NCBI RefSeq assembly: GCF_000974485.1
Contig: NZ_BBOM01000013.1
Coordinates: 158,673-222,672 of the forward strand
DNA: 64,000 bases
Origin: Streptomyces sp. NBRC 109706
GTDB taxonomy: Bacteria; Actinomycetota; Actinomycetes; Streptomycetales; Streptomycetaceae
Direction: 5' to 3'
Part shown: positions 1-8,187 of the stretch, piece after piece
Layout: every line of letters starts with the position of its first letter
How positions within the stretch are numbered: position 1 is the stretch's first letter
Position numbers and translations under genes: made by a program
The notes under the pieces: generated by a model
What the model saw: only the letters and a program-made list of their open reading frames with translations
Databases searched by the model: none
Told to the model about the DNA's origin: nothing

Positions 1-83
1 CCGAGCAGGGCTACGCCTACCGGATCGTCGACGCCTCCGACCTCCCCTCGGAGGGCCAGTCCTCGGACGACCGGCCCGCGTAG
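1..83 (+). CDS. 3' end of an unidentified protein (partial)
   Basis: The frame beginning at base 3 is open from the left edge and ends at a TAG at 81-83, giving 26 C-terminal residues that start EQGYAYRIVDASDLPSEG and finish in an acidic, polar tail. The sequence is too short to place in a family. Codon use is normal for this genome (G/C in third positions), which supports a real coding end rather than chance. It converges on the membrane-protein gene that ends 7 bases further on. Confidence 0.5.
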   Translation, partial: EQGYAYRIVDASDLPSEGQSSDDRPA

Positions 84-90
84 CGCGCCG

Positions 91-1104
91 TCAGCCGTGC
101 AGTTCGGCCACCACCCGCTCGGCGAACCGTTCCAGCTCCGCGCGCTCGTCGGGTCCGATCTCCGCGTCGCTCAGGGAGAACTCGACCTGCACGATCAGAT
201 TGGCGCGCTGCTGGCGGAGGAAAAGGACATGGACGCTTTCGCCGTGGCTCTCCGCCACCAGCCAGGGCCGGCCGTTGATCTCCTCCGGTTCGCCGTCCAC
301 GAGGGGGTACTCCGCGTCATAGGCGCGCGCCCGTTCGTCCGGTGACCGCTCGTCCGGGCCCTCCCAGGGAAAGAGGTGCAGGGTCAGCTCCACATGCGTG
401 CGGAGGCCGCCGGCGAAGCAGTAGCGGAACTCCCCGGGGAACGACGGTACGCCGGGGTCGCCGGACATCGACGCGTCCTCGGGCAGCAGTTCGACGCCAT
501 GGCGCTCGATCAGGTCACAGGCATCGGGCAGGGCGCCCACCGTCTCGCTGCCCGGCCACCAGGGCGCGTGCCACGGCTCGTCCCGGCGCAGGCCCACCGT
601 GACCAACGCCAGGACGGCCAGCACGACGAGGGAACCTGGCCCGAGGCGCCGCCACCGGGACGGGGCGTCGTCCGCCTCCCGGACGGGCAGGTCCTCGGCG
701 TGGTCGGCGACGGCGGCCCGCAGCCGCGTCAGCTCCCGAGCGAACCTGCGGCGCCCGAACAGCCGTCTAGGCACCGCCAGTTGACGTTCCCCGCCGGCCC
801 GTTGGCGCAGCCGGACGGTGCCTGTGGTCAGCACGACGGCCTCGATCGCCGACCAGGGCGTGATCCGTTCCTCGGCCCCGAGGCGCCGCTCGCGCACCGC
901 GTACGAGGTCAGCGTGGTCCCGGTGGTCCAGGCCGCCAGCAGCCGCCAGCCGGCGAGACCGCCCAGCAGCGCGGCGACCGTGCCCAGCGTGGACAGTTCC
1001 TCGCGGAACGCCAGAACGCTCGCCGTCAACCCGACGCCCGCTGCCACCCCCCAGCCGCCGGCCACCCACCGGGGGACGCCGAACCGTACGCGCTTCTCCC
1101 CCAT
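91..1104 (-). CDS. membrane protein with PH-like domain and extracytoplasmic tail
   Basis: The protein has 337 residues when started at the ATG at 1104, which is preceded by a G-rich ribosome site; the longer upstream reading has atypical Arg-rich composition. Two hydrophobic helices lie near residues 14-34 and 40-60. They are followed by a roughly 65-residue segment with the pattern of bacterial PH domains (start TTLTSYAVRERRLG, end near the RLFGRRRFARELTRL stretch). A third helix lies around 155-173. The remaining ~160 residues should sit outside the cell and contain two cysteines (in ACDLIERHG and RYCFAGG) that could pair. The role is unknown; related actinomycete proteins are annotated only as PH-domain membrane proteins. 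The gene is divergent from the HelD-like gene. Confidence 0.75.
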   Translation of the reverse strand: MGEKRVRFGVPRWVAGGWGVAAGVGLTASVLAFREELSTLGTVAALLGGLAGWRLLAAWTTGTTLTSYAVRERRLGAEERITPWSAIEAVVLTTGTVRLRQRAGGERQLAVPRRLFGRRRFARELTRLRAAVADHAEDLPVREADDAPSRWRRLGPGSLVVLAVLALVTVGLRRDEPWHAPWWPGSETVGALPDACDLIERHGVELLPEDASMSGDPGVPSFPGEFRYCFAGGLRTHVELTLHLFPWEGPDERSPDERARAYDAEYPLVDGEPEEINGRPWLVAESHGESVHVLFLRQQRANLIVQVEFSLSDAEIGPDERAELERFAERVVAELHG

Positions 1105-1217
1105 GTCCCCGCTCCCCCCTCGCGTCCTCCCCCGAGCATGGGCGGTCACCCGGAGTCGCGCAATACGCCGGCCGACGGGCGCCGGCGTCCCGTCCGCCGG
1201 GCCCCGGAAAAATGAGT

Positions 1218-1247
1218 TTGCGGCTGGACGAGGGCGCCGTCTAGGCT
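1218..1247 (+). promoter_or_regulatory. candidate sigma-70-type promoter of the HelD-like gene
   Basis: TTGCGG and TAGGCT are separated by 18 bases. The second hexamer matches the TAGgcT form common in HrdB promoters of Streptomyces. Transcription would begin near 1254, about 115 bases before the GTG start. I looked in this gap for the 19-bp inverted repeat known as the rifampin-associated element and did not see it. Confidence 0.4.
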
Positions 1248-1367
1248 TCCGTGCTTCCTCCTCCCGAGCCTGACGCGCAGGGCAGGAGCTGTCCGGACGG
1301 CAACCGGACGGCACTCCCACCCACTGGCCCGCACCCGCCGGCCGCCCTGCATCCCGGAGGCTTCGCC

Positions 1368-3422
1368 GTGTCCACCCATCCCTCGTCCGCCGCGTCCTCG
1401 AACCCGCTGGAAGCGGAACGAGCCCATCTGGCCGAATCCCGCGCCGCGTTGCGGGCGATGCGCGAGCACACCGAGTCCCTGGACATCAGCGATGTCACGG
1501 CGAACTGGGTGAACGCCGAGGTGCTGGCCGGCGAGATGGAGCAGCGGATCAAGGCACTGGCCGATCTGGCGGACACCCCGTTGTTCTTCGGCCGGCTGGA
1601 CTTCGACCGGCGGGTGGACACCGACGGCGAGCACGGCTACCGCTTCTATATCGGCCGCCGCCATGTGCACGACGCCTCGGGCGATCCGATGGTGATCGAC
1701 TGGCGGGCGCCGATCTCGCAGTCGTTCTACCGGGCCTCGAAGAAGGACCCGATGGATGTCGAGCTGCGGCGCCGATTCGGCTACGAGGGCGGGGAGTTGA
1801 CCGCCTACGAGGACGAGCATCTGACCGATCCGGCGGAGGAGGACCGGGGCAGCGCGCTGCTGCAGCGCGAGATCGAGAAGCCGCGCGTCGGCCCGATGCG
1901 CGACATCGTGGCCACCATCCAGCCGGAACAGGACGAGATCGTCCGTGGCGCGCTCGGCGAGACGGTCTGTGTGCAGGGCGGCCCCGGCACCGGGAAGACC
2001 GCCGTCGGCCTGCACCGGGTGGCGTTTCTGCTCTATGCGCACCGGGAGCGGCTGGCCCGCAGCGGCACCCTGGTGATCGGTCCCAACCGGTCGTTCCTGC
2101 GCTATATCGAGCAGGTGTTGCCCACTCTGGGCGAGCTTGAGGTCAAACAGGCCACCGTCGACGAGCTGGTCGGACAGGTCGAGGTGAGCGGCACGGACGA
2201 CGCGCGGGCCGCCACCGTCAAGGGCGACGCGCGGATGGCACAGGTGCTGCGCCGCGCGGTGCGCGCCGGGGTGACACTGCCGACGGAGCCGGTGATGGTG
2301 GTGCGCGGCTCCCGGCGCTGGCGCATCCCGGCCTATGAACTGACGGAGATCGTCGAGGAGTTGCTGGCCAGGGACATGCGCTATGGCGCGGCGGGCGAGG
2401 CGCTGCCGCAGCGGATCGCGCATCTGGTGCTGGTGCGGATGGAGCAGGCGGGCGAGGCGCCGGACGACCGGGTGCAGAACGCGGTGGCCCGCAATCCGGC
2501 GGTCAAGGCGGCGGTCAAGGCGATCTGGCCGACCGTCCACCCGGCGAAGCTGGTGCTGCGGCTGCTCTCCGACGCGGCGTTCCTCGCCGAGCAGGCCGAC
2601 GGCATCCTCACCCCCGAGGAGCAGCGGGCCGTCCTCCGGGCCAAGCCGCCGCGCAGCATCCGCACCGCCCGCTGGTCGGCGGCCGACGCGGTGCTGATCG
2701 ACGAGGCGAACGATCTGGTGACGCGGACCGGTTCGCTGGGCCATGTGGTGCTGGACGAGGCGCAGGACCTCTCCCCCATGCAGTACCGCGCGGTCGGCCG
2801 CCGCTGCGGCACCGGTTCGGCGACCATCCTCGGCGATATCGCGCAGGGCACCACCCCCTGGGCGACCAGGAGTTGGGCGGAGGCGCTGACCCATCTGGGC
2901 AAGCCGGGCGCGCATGTGGAGGAGCTGACCCAGGGCTTCCGGGTGCCGCGCCAGGTGATCGCCTACGCGTCCCGGCTGCTGCCGGCCATCGCACCTGATC
3001 TGACGGAGGCCACCTCGATCCGGGAGGCCGCCGGCTCGTTGACGGTCCGCCGGGTCGCCGAGGAGGAACTGGACGCGGCGACGTTGGACGCCTGCCGGGA
3101 GGCGTTGACCCATGAGGGCTCCACCGGTCTGATCGCGGCCGACGACCGGCTGCCGGCCCTGTCCGCCGCGCTGGCCGCCGCCGGTCTACCGCATGTCGGC
3201 CCGGGGCAGGAGACCAGCGCCGAGGTCAGGCTGACCCTGGTCCCGGCATCGTTGGCCAAGGGTCTGGAGTACGACTATGTGGTGCTGGACGAGCCGGACG
3301 CCGTCATCGAGGGCGAACCGGACCGCCGCACCGGGCTCCGCCGGCTCTATGTGGCGCTGACCCGAGCGGTCTCCGGCCTGACCGTGGTACACGCCAGACC
3401 GCTCCCCGACGAGCTGGACTGA
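1368..3422 (+). CDS. HelD-like UvrD/Rep superfamily ATPase (RNA polymerase-associated)
   Basis: This protein of 684 residues starts at a GTG with a well-placed CCCGGAGG ribosome site. The N-terminal ~65 residues are predicted coiled coil (LEAERAHLAESRAALRAM), the arm that HelD proteins push into the RNA polymerase secondary channel. Walker A (GGPGTGKT) lies near residue 205 and Walker B (LDEAQDL) near residue 461; a C-terminal helicase motif with GLEYDYVVLDEPD and RRLYVALTRA follows. HelD proteins use ATP to strip stalled RNA polymerase from DNA, and the actinobacterial HelR subgroup also displaces rifamycins. Length and motif order fit the family. Which subgroup this belongs to cannot be told by eye. 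A candidate promoter lies at 1218-1247. Confidence 0.85.
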   Translation: MSTHPSSAASSNPLEAERAHLAESRAALRAMREHTESLDISDVTANWVNAEVLAGEMEQRIKALADLADTPLFFGRLDFDRRVDTDGEHGYRFYIGRRHVHDASGDPMVIDWRAPISQSFYRASKKDPMDVELRRRFGYEGGELTAYEDEHLTDPAEEDRGSALLQREIEKPRVGPMRDIVATIQPEQDEIVRGALGETVCVQGGPGTGKTAVGLHRVAFLLYAHRERLARSGTLVIGPNRSFLRYIEQVLPTLGELEVKQATVDELVGQVEVSGTDDARAATVKGDARMAQVLRRAVRAGVTLPTEPVMVVRGSRRWRIPAYELTEIVEELLARDMRYGAAGEALPQRIAHLVLVRMEQAGEAPDDRVQNAVARNPAVKAAVKAIWPTVHPAKLVLRLLSDAAFLAEQADGILTPEEQRAVLRAKPPRSIRTARWSAADAVLIDEANDLVTRTGSLGHVVLDEAQDLSPMQYRAVGRRCGTGSATILGDIAQGTTPWATRSWAEALTHLGKPGAHVEELTQGFRVPRQVIAYASRLLPAIAPDLTEATSIREAAGSLTVRRVAEEELDAATLDACREALTHEGSTGLIAADDRLPALSAALAAAGLPHVGPGQETSAEVRLTLVPASLAKGLEYDYVVLDEPDAVIEGEPDRRTGLRRLYVALTRAVSGLTVVHARPLPDELD

Positions 3423-3452
3423 TCCGACGGGCCCCGGCGGCAGAATGACGCC

Positions 3453-4139
3453 ATGGCCACCTCCCCCGAGCCCCCCGAGAACCCCGAGCGCCCCGGGAAC
3501 CCCGACCCCGCCCAGGACCCCGCGTCCGTCGCCTCCGTCCACGCCGATCTGGCGGACCGCTATGCCGCGCTGCCGGACGGCGGTGGGCGGGCGGTCGGCG
3601 TCCGGCTGCTGGAGCGCTGGGCCGAACCGCACCGCCGCTACCACACCGTGGCCCATCTGCGGTTCGTGCTGGCCCGGTTGGACGAGCTGGCCGGCGTCGC
3701 CGACGATCCGGTGGCGGTGGAGCTGGCGGCCTGGTTCCATGACGCGGTCTACGATCCGCGCGCGGCCGACAACGAGGAACGCAGCGCCGAACTGGCCGAG
3801 ACGCTGCTGCCCGAATCGCCGCGCCGCCCCGAGGTGGCCCGCCTGGTGCGGCTCACCGCGGGCCACCATCCGGCCGAGGGGGACGCCGACGGGGCCGCGC
3901 TCTGCGACGCCGATCTGGCGGTGCTGGCCGGCTCCCCCGACGAGTACGCGTCCTACGCGGCGGCGGTCCGCGTCGAGTACGGGCATGTGTCGGACGCCGA
4001 CTTCGCCGTCGGACGGGCCCGGGTGCTGCGCCAACTCCTGGCGCTGCCCCGGCTGTTCCACACCGCGCACGGCGCGGGGCGGTGGGCCGGAACGGCGCGG
4101 TTCAACCTGCGGGGCGAGCTGTCGCTACTCACCGGCTGA
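3453..4139 (+). CDS. HD-domain metal-dependent phosphohydrolase
   Basis: This soluble protein has 228 residues. After a ~30-residue proline-rich head it shows the conserved pattern of predicted HD hydrolases of the COG4339 type: RRYHTVAHL near residue 66, then AAWFHDAVYD (the HD pair) near 92, and a further TAGHHP near 132. These residues would bind divalent metal and support phosphomonoester or phosphodiester hydrolysis. The natural substrate is unknown for the family. The gene follows the HelD-like gene by 30 bases and may be cotranscribed. Its end overlaps the end of the convergent MFS gene by 15 bases. Confidence 0.8.
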   Translation: MATSPEPPENPERPGNPDPAQDPASVASVHADLADRYAALPDGGGRAVGVRLLERWAEPHRRYHTVAHLRFVLARLDELAGVADDPVAVELAAWFHDAVYDPRAADNEERSAELAETLLPESPRRPEVARLVRLTAGHHPAEGDADGAALCDADLAVLAGSPDEYASYAAAVRVEYGHVSDADFAVGRARVLRQLLALPRLFHTAHGAGRWAGTARFNLRGELSLLTG

Positions 4140-5399
4140 CGGGGCCCTCGTCGGCTCGGGCGCGGCCGCCCGCCGTCCACCGCCGGCGACCCGTCGGCCG
4201 ACGGAGGAGCGGGTCTCGTCCCTGGACTGGAGCCAGGCGCCGACCAGCGCGGCGAGCAGCAGCAGCGCGCCCAGCCAGGCCGTCCAGACATAGCCGAGGC
4301 CCACGTTGATCACCAGCCCGCCGGCCCAGGGGCCCAGCGTGTTGCCCGCGTTGAACGAGGCGGTCGCCGTCGCCCCGGCCAGGGTCGGCGCCGCGCCGGC
4401 CACGTTGAAGATCCGGGCGTTGAGCCCGGGACCGCAGAGAAACGCCGCCAGGCCGAGCACCCCGGAGAGGGTGACGGCCGCCACCGGCTGGCGCGCGGTC
4501 AGCGCCAGCAGGGCGAGCACCAGGGCTGCGGCGGCCAGGCCCGCGTAGAGGGTGCCGAAGAGATGCGCGTCGGCCAGCCGCCCGCCGAACCAGGTGCCGA
4601 TCAGCGCGCCGAAACCGTAGAGCACCAGCACCACGGGGACCCAGCCCTCGCCGAGCCCTGTCACCTCGGTGAGCAGCGGCGCGAGATAGGAGAAGAAGCA
4701 GAAGGTGCCGGCCGCGAAGAGCGCGGTGGTGACCATCGCCAGCCACACCCGCCGCTCCCGGTAGACCCGCAGCTCCGTGCGGAGCGGCACCCGCTCGGCG
4801 GCCGACGGCGGCCGGGTGCCGGGGACGAAGAGGAGCACCCCGACCAGGCCGAGCGCGGTCAGCAGCGCCACCGCCCAGAACGCGGCCCGCCAGCCCAGAT
4901 GCTGCCCCAGCACCGCGCCGCCCGGCACCCCCGCGATATTGGCGACGCTCAACCCGCCCAGCAGCACCGCCATGGCGCGCGCCCGCGCGCCCACCGGCAC
5001 CAGGGAGATCGCCACGGCGGCGCCCACGGCCCAGAAGCCGGCGCAGGCCAGCGCGCTCACCACCCTGGTCGCGAACAGCACGCCGTAGCCGGGCGCCAGC
5101 GCGCCCGCCAGATGGCTGACGCCGAAGACGGCGAGCAGCACCACCAGGGTCAGTCGGCGCGGCAGCCGTTGGGTGGCGGCGGCCAGCACGGGGGCGCCGA
5201 CCACCATGCCGATAGCGAAGGCGGATATCAGCAGTCCCGCGGTGGGGATGGAGACATCGAGATCGTCGGCCACCTCGGGCAGCAGCCCGGAGAGCATGAA
5301 CTCGCTGGTCCCCAGGGCGAATACGGCCGCCCCGATGACCAGCACTGCGGTGGGCAACCGAAAACGGTCGGCGGGCGGCGCGGCAGCGGAGGAAGACAC
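4125..5399 (-). CDS. MFS efflux transporter, Cmx/CmrA-like
   Basis: The protein has 424 residues with about twelve hydrophobic helices and a GTG start. The first helix region contains ALGTSEFMLSGLLPEVADDL, a signature of the drug:proton antiporter-1 group that includes the actinobacterial chloramphenicol exporters Cmx/CmlR and AraJ-like sugar exporters. The loop between helices 2 and 3 has the expected basic turn (QRLPRRL), and the RARAMAVLLGG motif follows helix 4. By family it pumps small hydrophobic compounds out using the proton gradient. Chloramphenicol specificity is an inference from overall similarity only. The C-terminal ~35 residues are a basic, Ala-rich cytoplasmic tail. Confidence 0.8.
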   Translation of the reverse strand: MSSSAAAPPADRFRLPTAVLVIGAAVFALGTSEFMLSGLLPEVADDLDVSIPTAGLLISAFAIGMVVGAPVLAAATQRLPRRLTLVVLLAVFGVSHLAGALAPGYGVLFATRVVSALACAGFWAVGAAVAISLVPVGARARAMAVLLGGLSVANIAGVPGGAVLGQHLGWRAAFWAVALLTALGLVGVLLFVPGTRPPSAAERVPLRTELRVYRERRVWLAMVTTALFAAGTFCFFSYLAPLLTEVTGLGEGWVPVVLVLYGFGALIGTWFGGRLADAHLFGTLYAGLAAAALVLALLALTARQPVAAVTLSGVLGLAAFLCGPGLNARIFNVAGAAPTLAGATATASFNAGNTLGPWAGGLVINVGLGYVWTAWLGALLLLAALVGAWLQSRDETRSSVGRRVAGGGRRAAAPEPTRAPSAGE

Positions 5400-5470
5400 G
5401 GGTTATCTCAACAAACGCCCGGCCGGTGCCCATTCCTGGGCGCCCGGACCCATGGCGGCACACCGCCCAC

Positions 5471-5542
5471 CCCCGGGCGCGCGCCGTTCGCCCCCGGGCG
5501 CGCGCCGCGAACGCCCGGCGCGCCGTTCACGCCCGGGCGCGC
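5471..5542. repeat. short GC-rich imperfect tandem repeats
   Basis: Four imperfect copies of a unit built on CCCGGGCGCGCGCCGTTCGC (at 5471, 5492, 5512 and 5531) lie between the MFS start and the DUF4031 stop. The last copy encodes the basic end (RRKRARA) of the DUF4031 protein. The units are self-complementary and could form hairpins. Confidence 0.6.
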
Positions 5543-5793
5543 TTGCGGCGGCGCAGCCCCGACTCGTTGAGCAGCCGCACCAGCCGGCGGCTGTCGGCCG
5601 GCACGGCGCCCAGCGCCACCGCCTCGGCGTAACGTTCCGCCGGCAGATCGTAGTGGTCGCGTTCGAAGGCCCGACGGGGTGCGCCCAATCGGGCGGCAAA
5701 GCTGTGCAGTTCCGCATAGGAGCTGTCGCTGACCAGATGCGACCACATCCGACCGTGTCCCGGCCAGGTCGGCGGGTCGATATAGATCGTCAC
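5527..5793 (-). CDS. DUF4031 domain protein
   Basis: This small protein of 88 residues begins VTIYIDPPTWPGHGRMWSHL, the conserved opening of DUF4031 proteins, followed by SDSSYAELHSFA and RDHYDLP. The family is widespread in actinobacteria; its biochemical role is unknown to me. The GTG start overlaps the stop codon of the upstream gene (GTGA), so the two are almost certainly translated together. Confidence 0.8.
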   Translation of the reverse strand: MTIYIDPPTWPGHGRMWSHLVSDSSYAELHSFAARLGAPRRAFERDHYDLPAERYAEAVALGAVPADSRRLVRLLNESGLRRRKRARA

Positions 5794-6164
5794 CGCCGGG
5801 CCCCCGCCAGCCCTCCGACCGGCGCCACCGCCGTGCCCGTCACCGGGCAGACCCAGTGCGGATCCTCGCCCAGCTCCGGCTCCACATCCAGCGCGTGCGG
5901 GTCGTCCGCCGGGCAGAGCGGACAGAGCGGCCAGCGGCCCCTGGTCTCCAACAGCGCGTCCTGAATGTCCTGCGCCAACAGCCCGGGCACGAACGCGGCG
6001 CCGGCGGGCCACTGTTCGGACCACCAACGACGGTGCGAGACTGCCTGCTCCAGGAGGGAGACCTCCTCGGGGCCCGCCACCCCGTCCGCCGCCAGGTCGG
6101 CCAGCACCACGGCACGACCCCGGTTGATGGCCTCTTCCGTGGCTGGCTGTTCCATGCTGACCAT
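5790..6164 (-). CDS. conserved hypothetical protein, partner of DUF4031 gene
   Basis: The protein has 124 residues (or 121 from the second ATG at 6155; neither start has a clear ribosome site). No family is recognised. It holds two CPxC-like pieces, PLCPLCPADD near residue 83 and WVCPVTG near residue 105, which may form a small metal site, between an acidic helical N-terminal half and a glycine-rich end. Its stop overlaps the start of the DUF4031 gene, so the two form a unit. Confidence 0.6.
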   Translation of the reverse strand: MVSMEQPATEEAINRGRAVVLADLAADGVAGPEEVSLLEQAVSHRRWWSEQWPAGAAFVPGLLAQDIQDALLETRGRWPLCPLCPADDPHALDVEPELGEDPHWVCPVTGTAVAPVGGLAGARR

Positions 6165-6240
6165 TGGACCAGAGATCGGTGGCTTTCCCGAACCGCCCAG
6201 GGCCGACCGGCCCCCGGGGGGCTTGACGCGACTCTCCGTC

Positions 6241-6253
6241 GAAAATACGTTTC
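6241..6253. promoter_or_regulatory. candidate operator of the RpiR/MurR-type regulator
   Basis: A perfect inverted repeat GAAA-N5-TTTC lies 17 bases before the ATG of the RpiR-family gene. RpiR/MurR proteins commonly bind T(G)AAA/TTTC(A)-type palindromes and often control their own operon, so this is a plausible autoregulatory site. Binding is inferred only from position and symmetry. Confidence 0.4.
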
Positions 6254-6269
6254 ACCTGTGAGGCTAGCG

Positions 6270-7214
6270 ATGAAGGAAAATTTCGCCCGGCGACCCGGAA
6301 GAACCCGACCCGTCGCCGTCGCGCCGAGACCCGCACCTCCCGAGCCGGGGGCCCTCGCGGCGAAGGTCCGCACCATGGCGCCCTCCATGACCCGTTCGAT
6401 GCAGCGCGTCGCCGAGACCGTCGCCAGAGACCCCGCCGGCTGCGCCGCGCTCACCGTCACCGCCCTCGCCGAACGCACCGGCACCAGCGAGGCCACGGTG
6501 GTCCGCACCGCCCGGCTGCTGGGGTACCCCGGCTACCGCGATCTGCGCCTCGCGCTGGCCGGCCTCGCCGCCCAACAGGCGTCGGGCGCCGCCCCCGCCG
6601 TCACCGCCGACATATCGGTCGACGACCCGCTGAGCGAGGTGGTCGCCAAGCTCACCCAGGACGAGCGGCAGACCCTCACGGACACCGCCGGCGCCCTGGA
6701 TCTGGCCCAACTGGAGGCCGCCGTCGACGCGTTGGCCGAGGCCCGACGCATCGACGTCTATGGCATCGGCGCCTCGTCGCTGGTCGCCCAGGACCTGGCG
6801 CAGAAGCTGCTCCGGATAGGGCTGATCGCCCACGCCCACACCGACCCCCATCTGGCCGTCACCAACGCCGTCCAGCTGCGCGGCGGCGATGTGGCCGTGG
6901 CCATCACCCACTCGGGGCGCACGGTCGATGTGATCGAGCCGCTGCAGGCTGCCTTCGACCACGGCGCCATCACCATCGCGATCACCGGCCGCCCCGACGG
7001 CGAGGTCACCCAGTACGCGGACCATGTGCTGACCACGTCGACGGCCAGGGAGAGCGAGCTGCGGCCCGCCGCCATGTCCAGCCGCACCAGCCAACTCCTC
7101 GTCATCGACTGCCTGTTCATCGGCGTCGCCCAGCGCACCTACGAGACGGCCGCGCCCGCCCTGCACGCCAGCTACGAAGCGCTCGCCCACCGCCACCACC
7201 CCCGCGAACGCTGA
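6270..7214 (+). CDS. RpiR/MurR-family transcriptional regulator with SIS domain
   Basis: The protein has 314 residues from the ATG at 6270 (GTGAGG ribosome site; a GTG at 6258 is an alternative). After a ~40-residue leader comes an RpiR-type helix-turn-helix (TVTALAERTGTSEATVVRTA, residues ~72-91). A SIS sugar-phosphate binding domain occupies about residues 135-285, with IDVYGIGASSLVAQDL and the serine-containing AITHSGRTVDV motif. Members sense phosphosugars. Placed 47 bases before murQ, it most likely responds to MurNAc-6-phosphate or a related cell-wall sugar phosphate and controls this operon. Confidence 0.85.
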   Translation: MKENFARRPGRTRPVAVAPRPAPPEPGALAAKVRTMAPSMTRSMQRVAETVARDPAGCAALTVTALAERTGTSEATVVRTARLLGYPGYRDLRLALAGLAAQQASGAAPAVTADISVDDPLSEVVAKLTQDERQTLTDTAGALDLAQLEAAVDALAEARRIDVYGIGASSLVAQDLAQKLLRIGLIAHAHTDPHLAVTNAVQLRGGDVAVAITHSGRTVDVIEPLQAAFDHGAITIAITGRPDGEVTQYADHVLTTSTARESELRPAAMSSRTSQLLVIDCLFIGVAQRTYETAAPALHASYEALAHRHHPRER

Positions 7215-7261
7215 CCCGCACCCCGCCGACCACCGCCCCTCGCACGGAGAGCCGCCCGCGC

Positions 7262-8176
7262 ATGTCCACGGAGTTCGACACCCTCACCACCGAGGCACAC
7301 CGCCCCGATCTGGCCGATATCGATCGACGGTCCACGCTCGACATCGCCCGCGCCATGAACGCCGAGGACAGCCGCGTCCCCGAGGCGGTGGCCGAACAGC
7401 TGCCCGTCATCGCCACCGCGATCGACGCGGCGGCCGACCGGATGGCACGCGGCGGACGTCTGATCTACCTCGGCGCCGGCACGGCCGGCCGGCTCGGCGT
7501 GCTGGACGCCAGCGAATGCCCGCCGACGTTCAACACCTCCCCCGAGGAGGTGGTGGGCCTGATCGCCGGCGGGCCCACGGCCCTGATCTCGGCCGTCGAG
7601 GGCGCCGAGGACAGCAAGGAGCTGGCGGCCGAGGACCTGACCGCCCTCGCGCTGACCCCCGACGATGTGGTGGTCGGCGTCTCCGCCTCCGGCCGCACCC
7701 CCTACGCGGTCGGCGCCGTCGAACACGCCGCCGATGTCGGCGCGTTGACCATCGGCGTCTCCTGCAACGCCAACTCCCCCCTGGCGGCGGCGGCCGACCA
7801 CGGCATCGAGGTGGTCGTCGGCCCCGAGCTGATCGCCGGCTCCACCCGGCTGAAGGCGGGCACCGCACAGAAGCTGGTGCTCAACATGATCTCCACCATC
7901 ACCATGGTCCGGCTCGGCAAGACCTATGGAAACCTGATGGTGGACGTCCGCGCCTCCAACGAGAAGCTGCGGCACCGTTCCCGCCGGATCGTCGCCGTCG
8001 CCACCGACGCCCCGGCCGACACCGTGGAGAACGCGCTGCTCGCCACCGGCGGCGAGGTCAAGGACGCCATCCTCAGCATCCTCGGCGATGTGGACGCCCC
8101 CACCGCCCGCCGCCTCCTCACCGAGACCCACGGCCATCTCCGTGCCGCCCTCCGGCTGGCCGTCGAACGCTCGTAG
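7262..8176 (+). CDS. murQ: N-acetylmuramic acid 6-phosphate etherase MurQ
   Basis: This protein of 304 residues matches MurQ over its full length. It begins with the TTEAHRPDLADID segment that corresponds to the E.R.P.-type start of MurQ. The SIS-fold core follows, with RLIYLGAGTAGRLGVLDASE (residues ~66-85, phosphate loop and catalytic Glu) and VVGVSASGRTPY near 138. MurQ cleaves the lactyl ether of MurNAc-6-phosphate to GlcNAc-6-phosphate and D-lactate in the cytoplasm, feeding peptidoglycan sugars into GlcNAc catabolism; the nagA gene at 29.3 kb is the next step. It follows its likely regulator and precedes an APH-type kinase by 11 bases. Confidence 0.93.
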   Translation: MSTEFDTLTTEAHRPDLADIDRRSTLDIARAMNAEDSRVPEAVAEQLPVIATAIDAAADRMARGGRLIYLGAGTAGRLGVLDASECPPTFNTSPEEVVGLIAGGPTALISAVEGAEDSKELAAEDLTALALTPDDVVVGVSASGRTPYAVGAVEHAADVGALTIGVSCNANSPLAAAADHGIEVVVGPELIAGSTRLKAGTAQKLVLNMISTITMVRLGKTYGNLMVDVRASNEKLRHRSRRIVAVATDAPADTVENALLATGGEVKDAILSILGDVDAPTARRLLTETHGHLRAALRLAVERS

Positions 8177-8187
8177 AGTGCCGGGTC

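Noticed and set aside
1105..1367. Rifampin-associated element before the HelD-like gene
   Set aside because: No GGGGCTTGC/GCAAG(G)CCCC-type inverted repeat is present in the gap.
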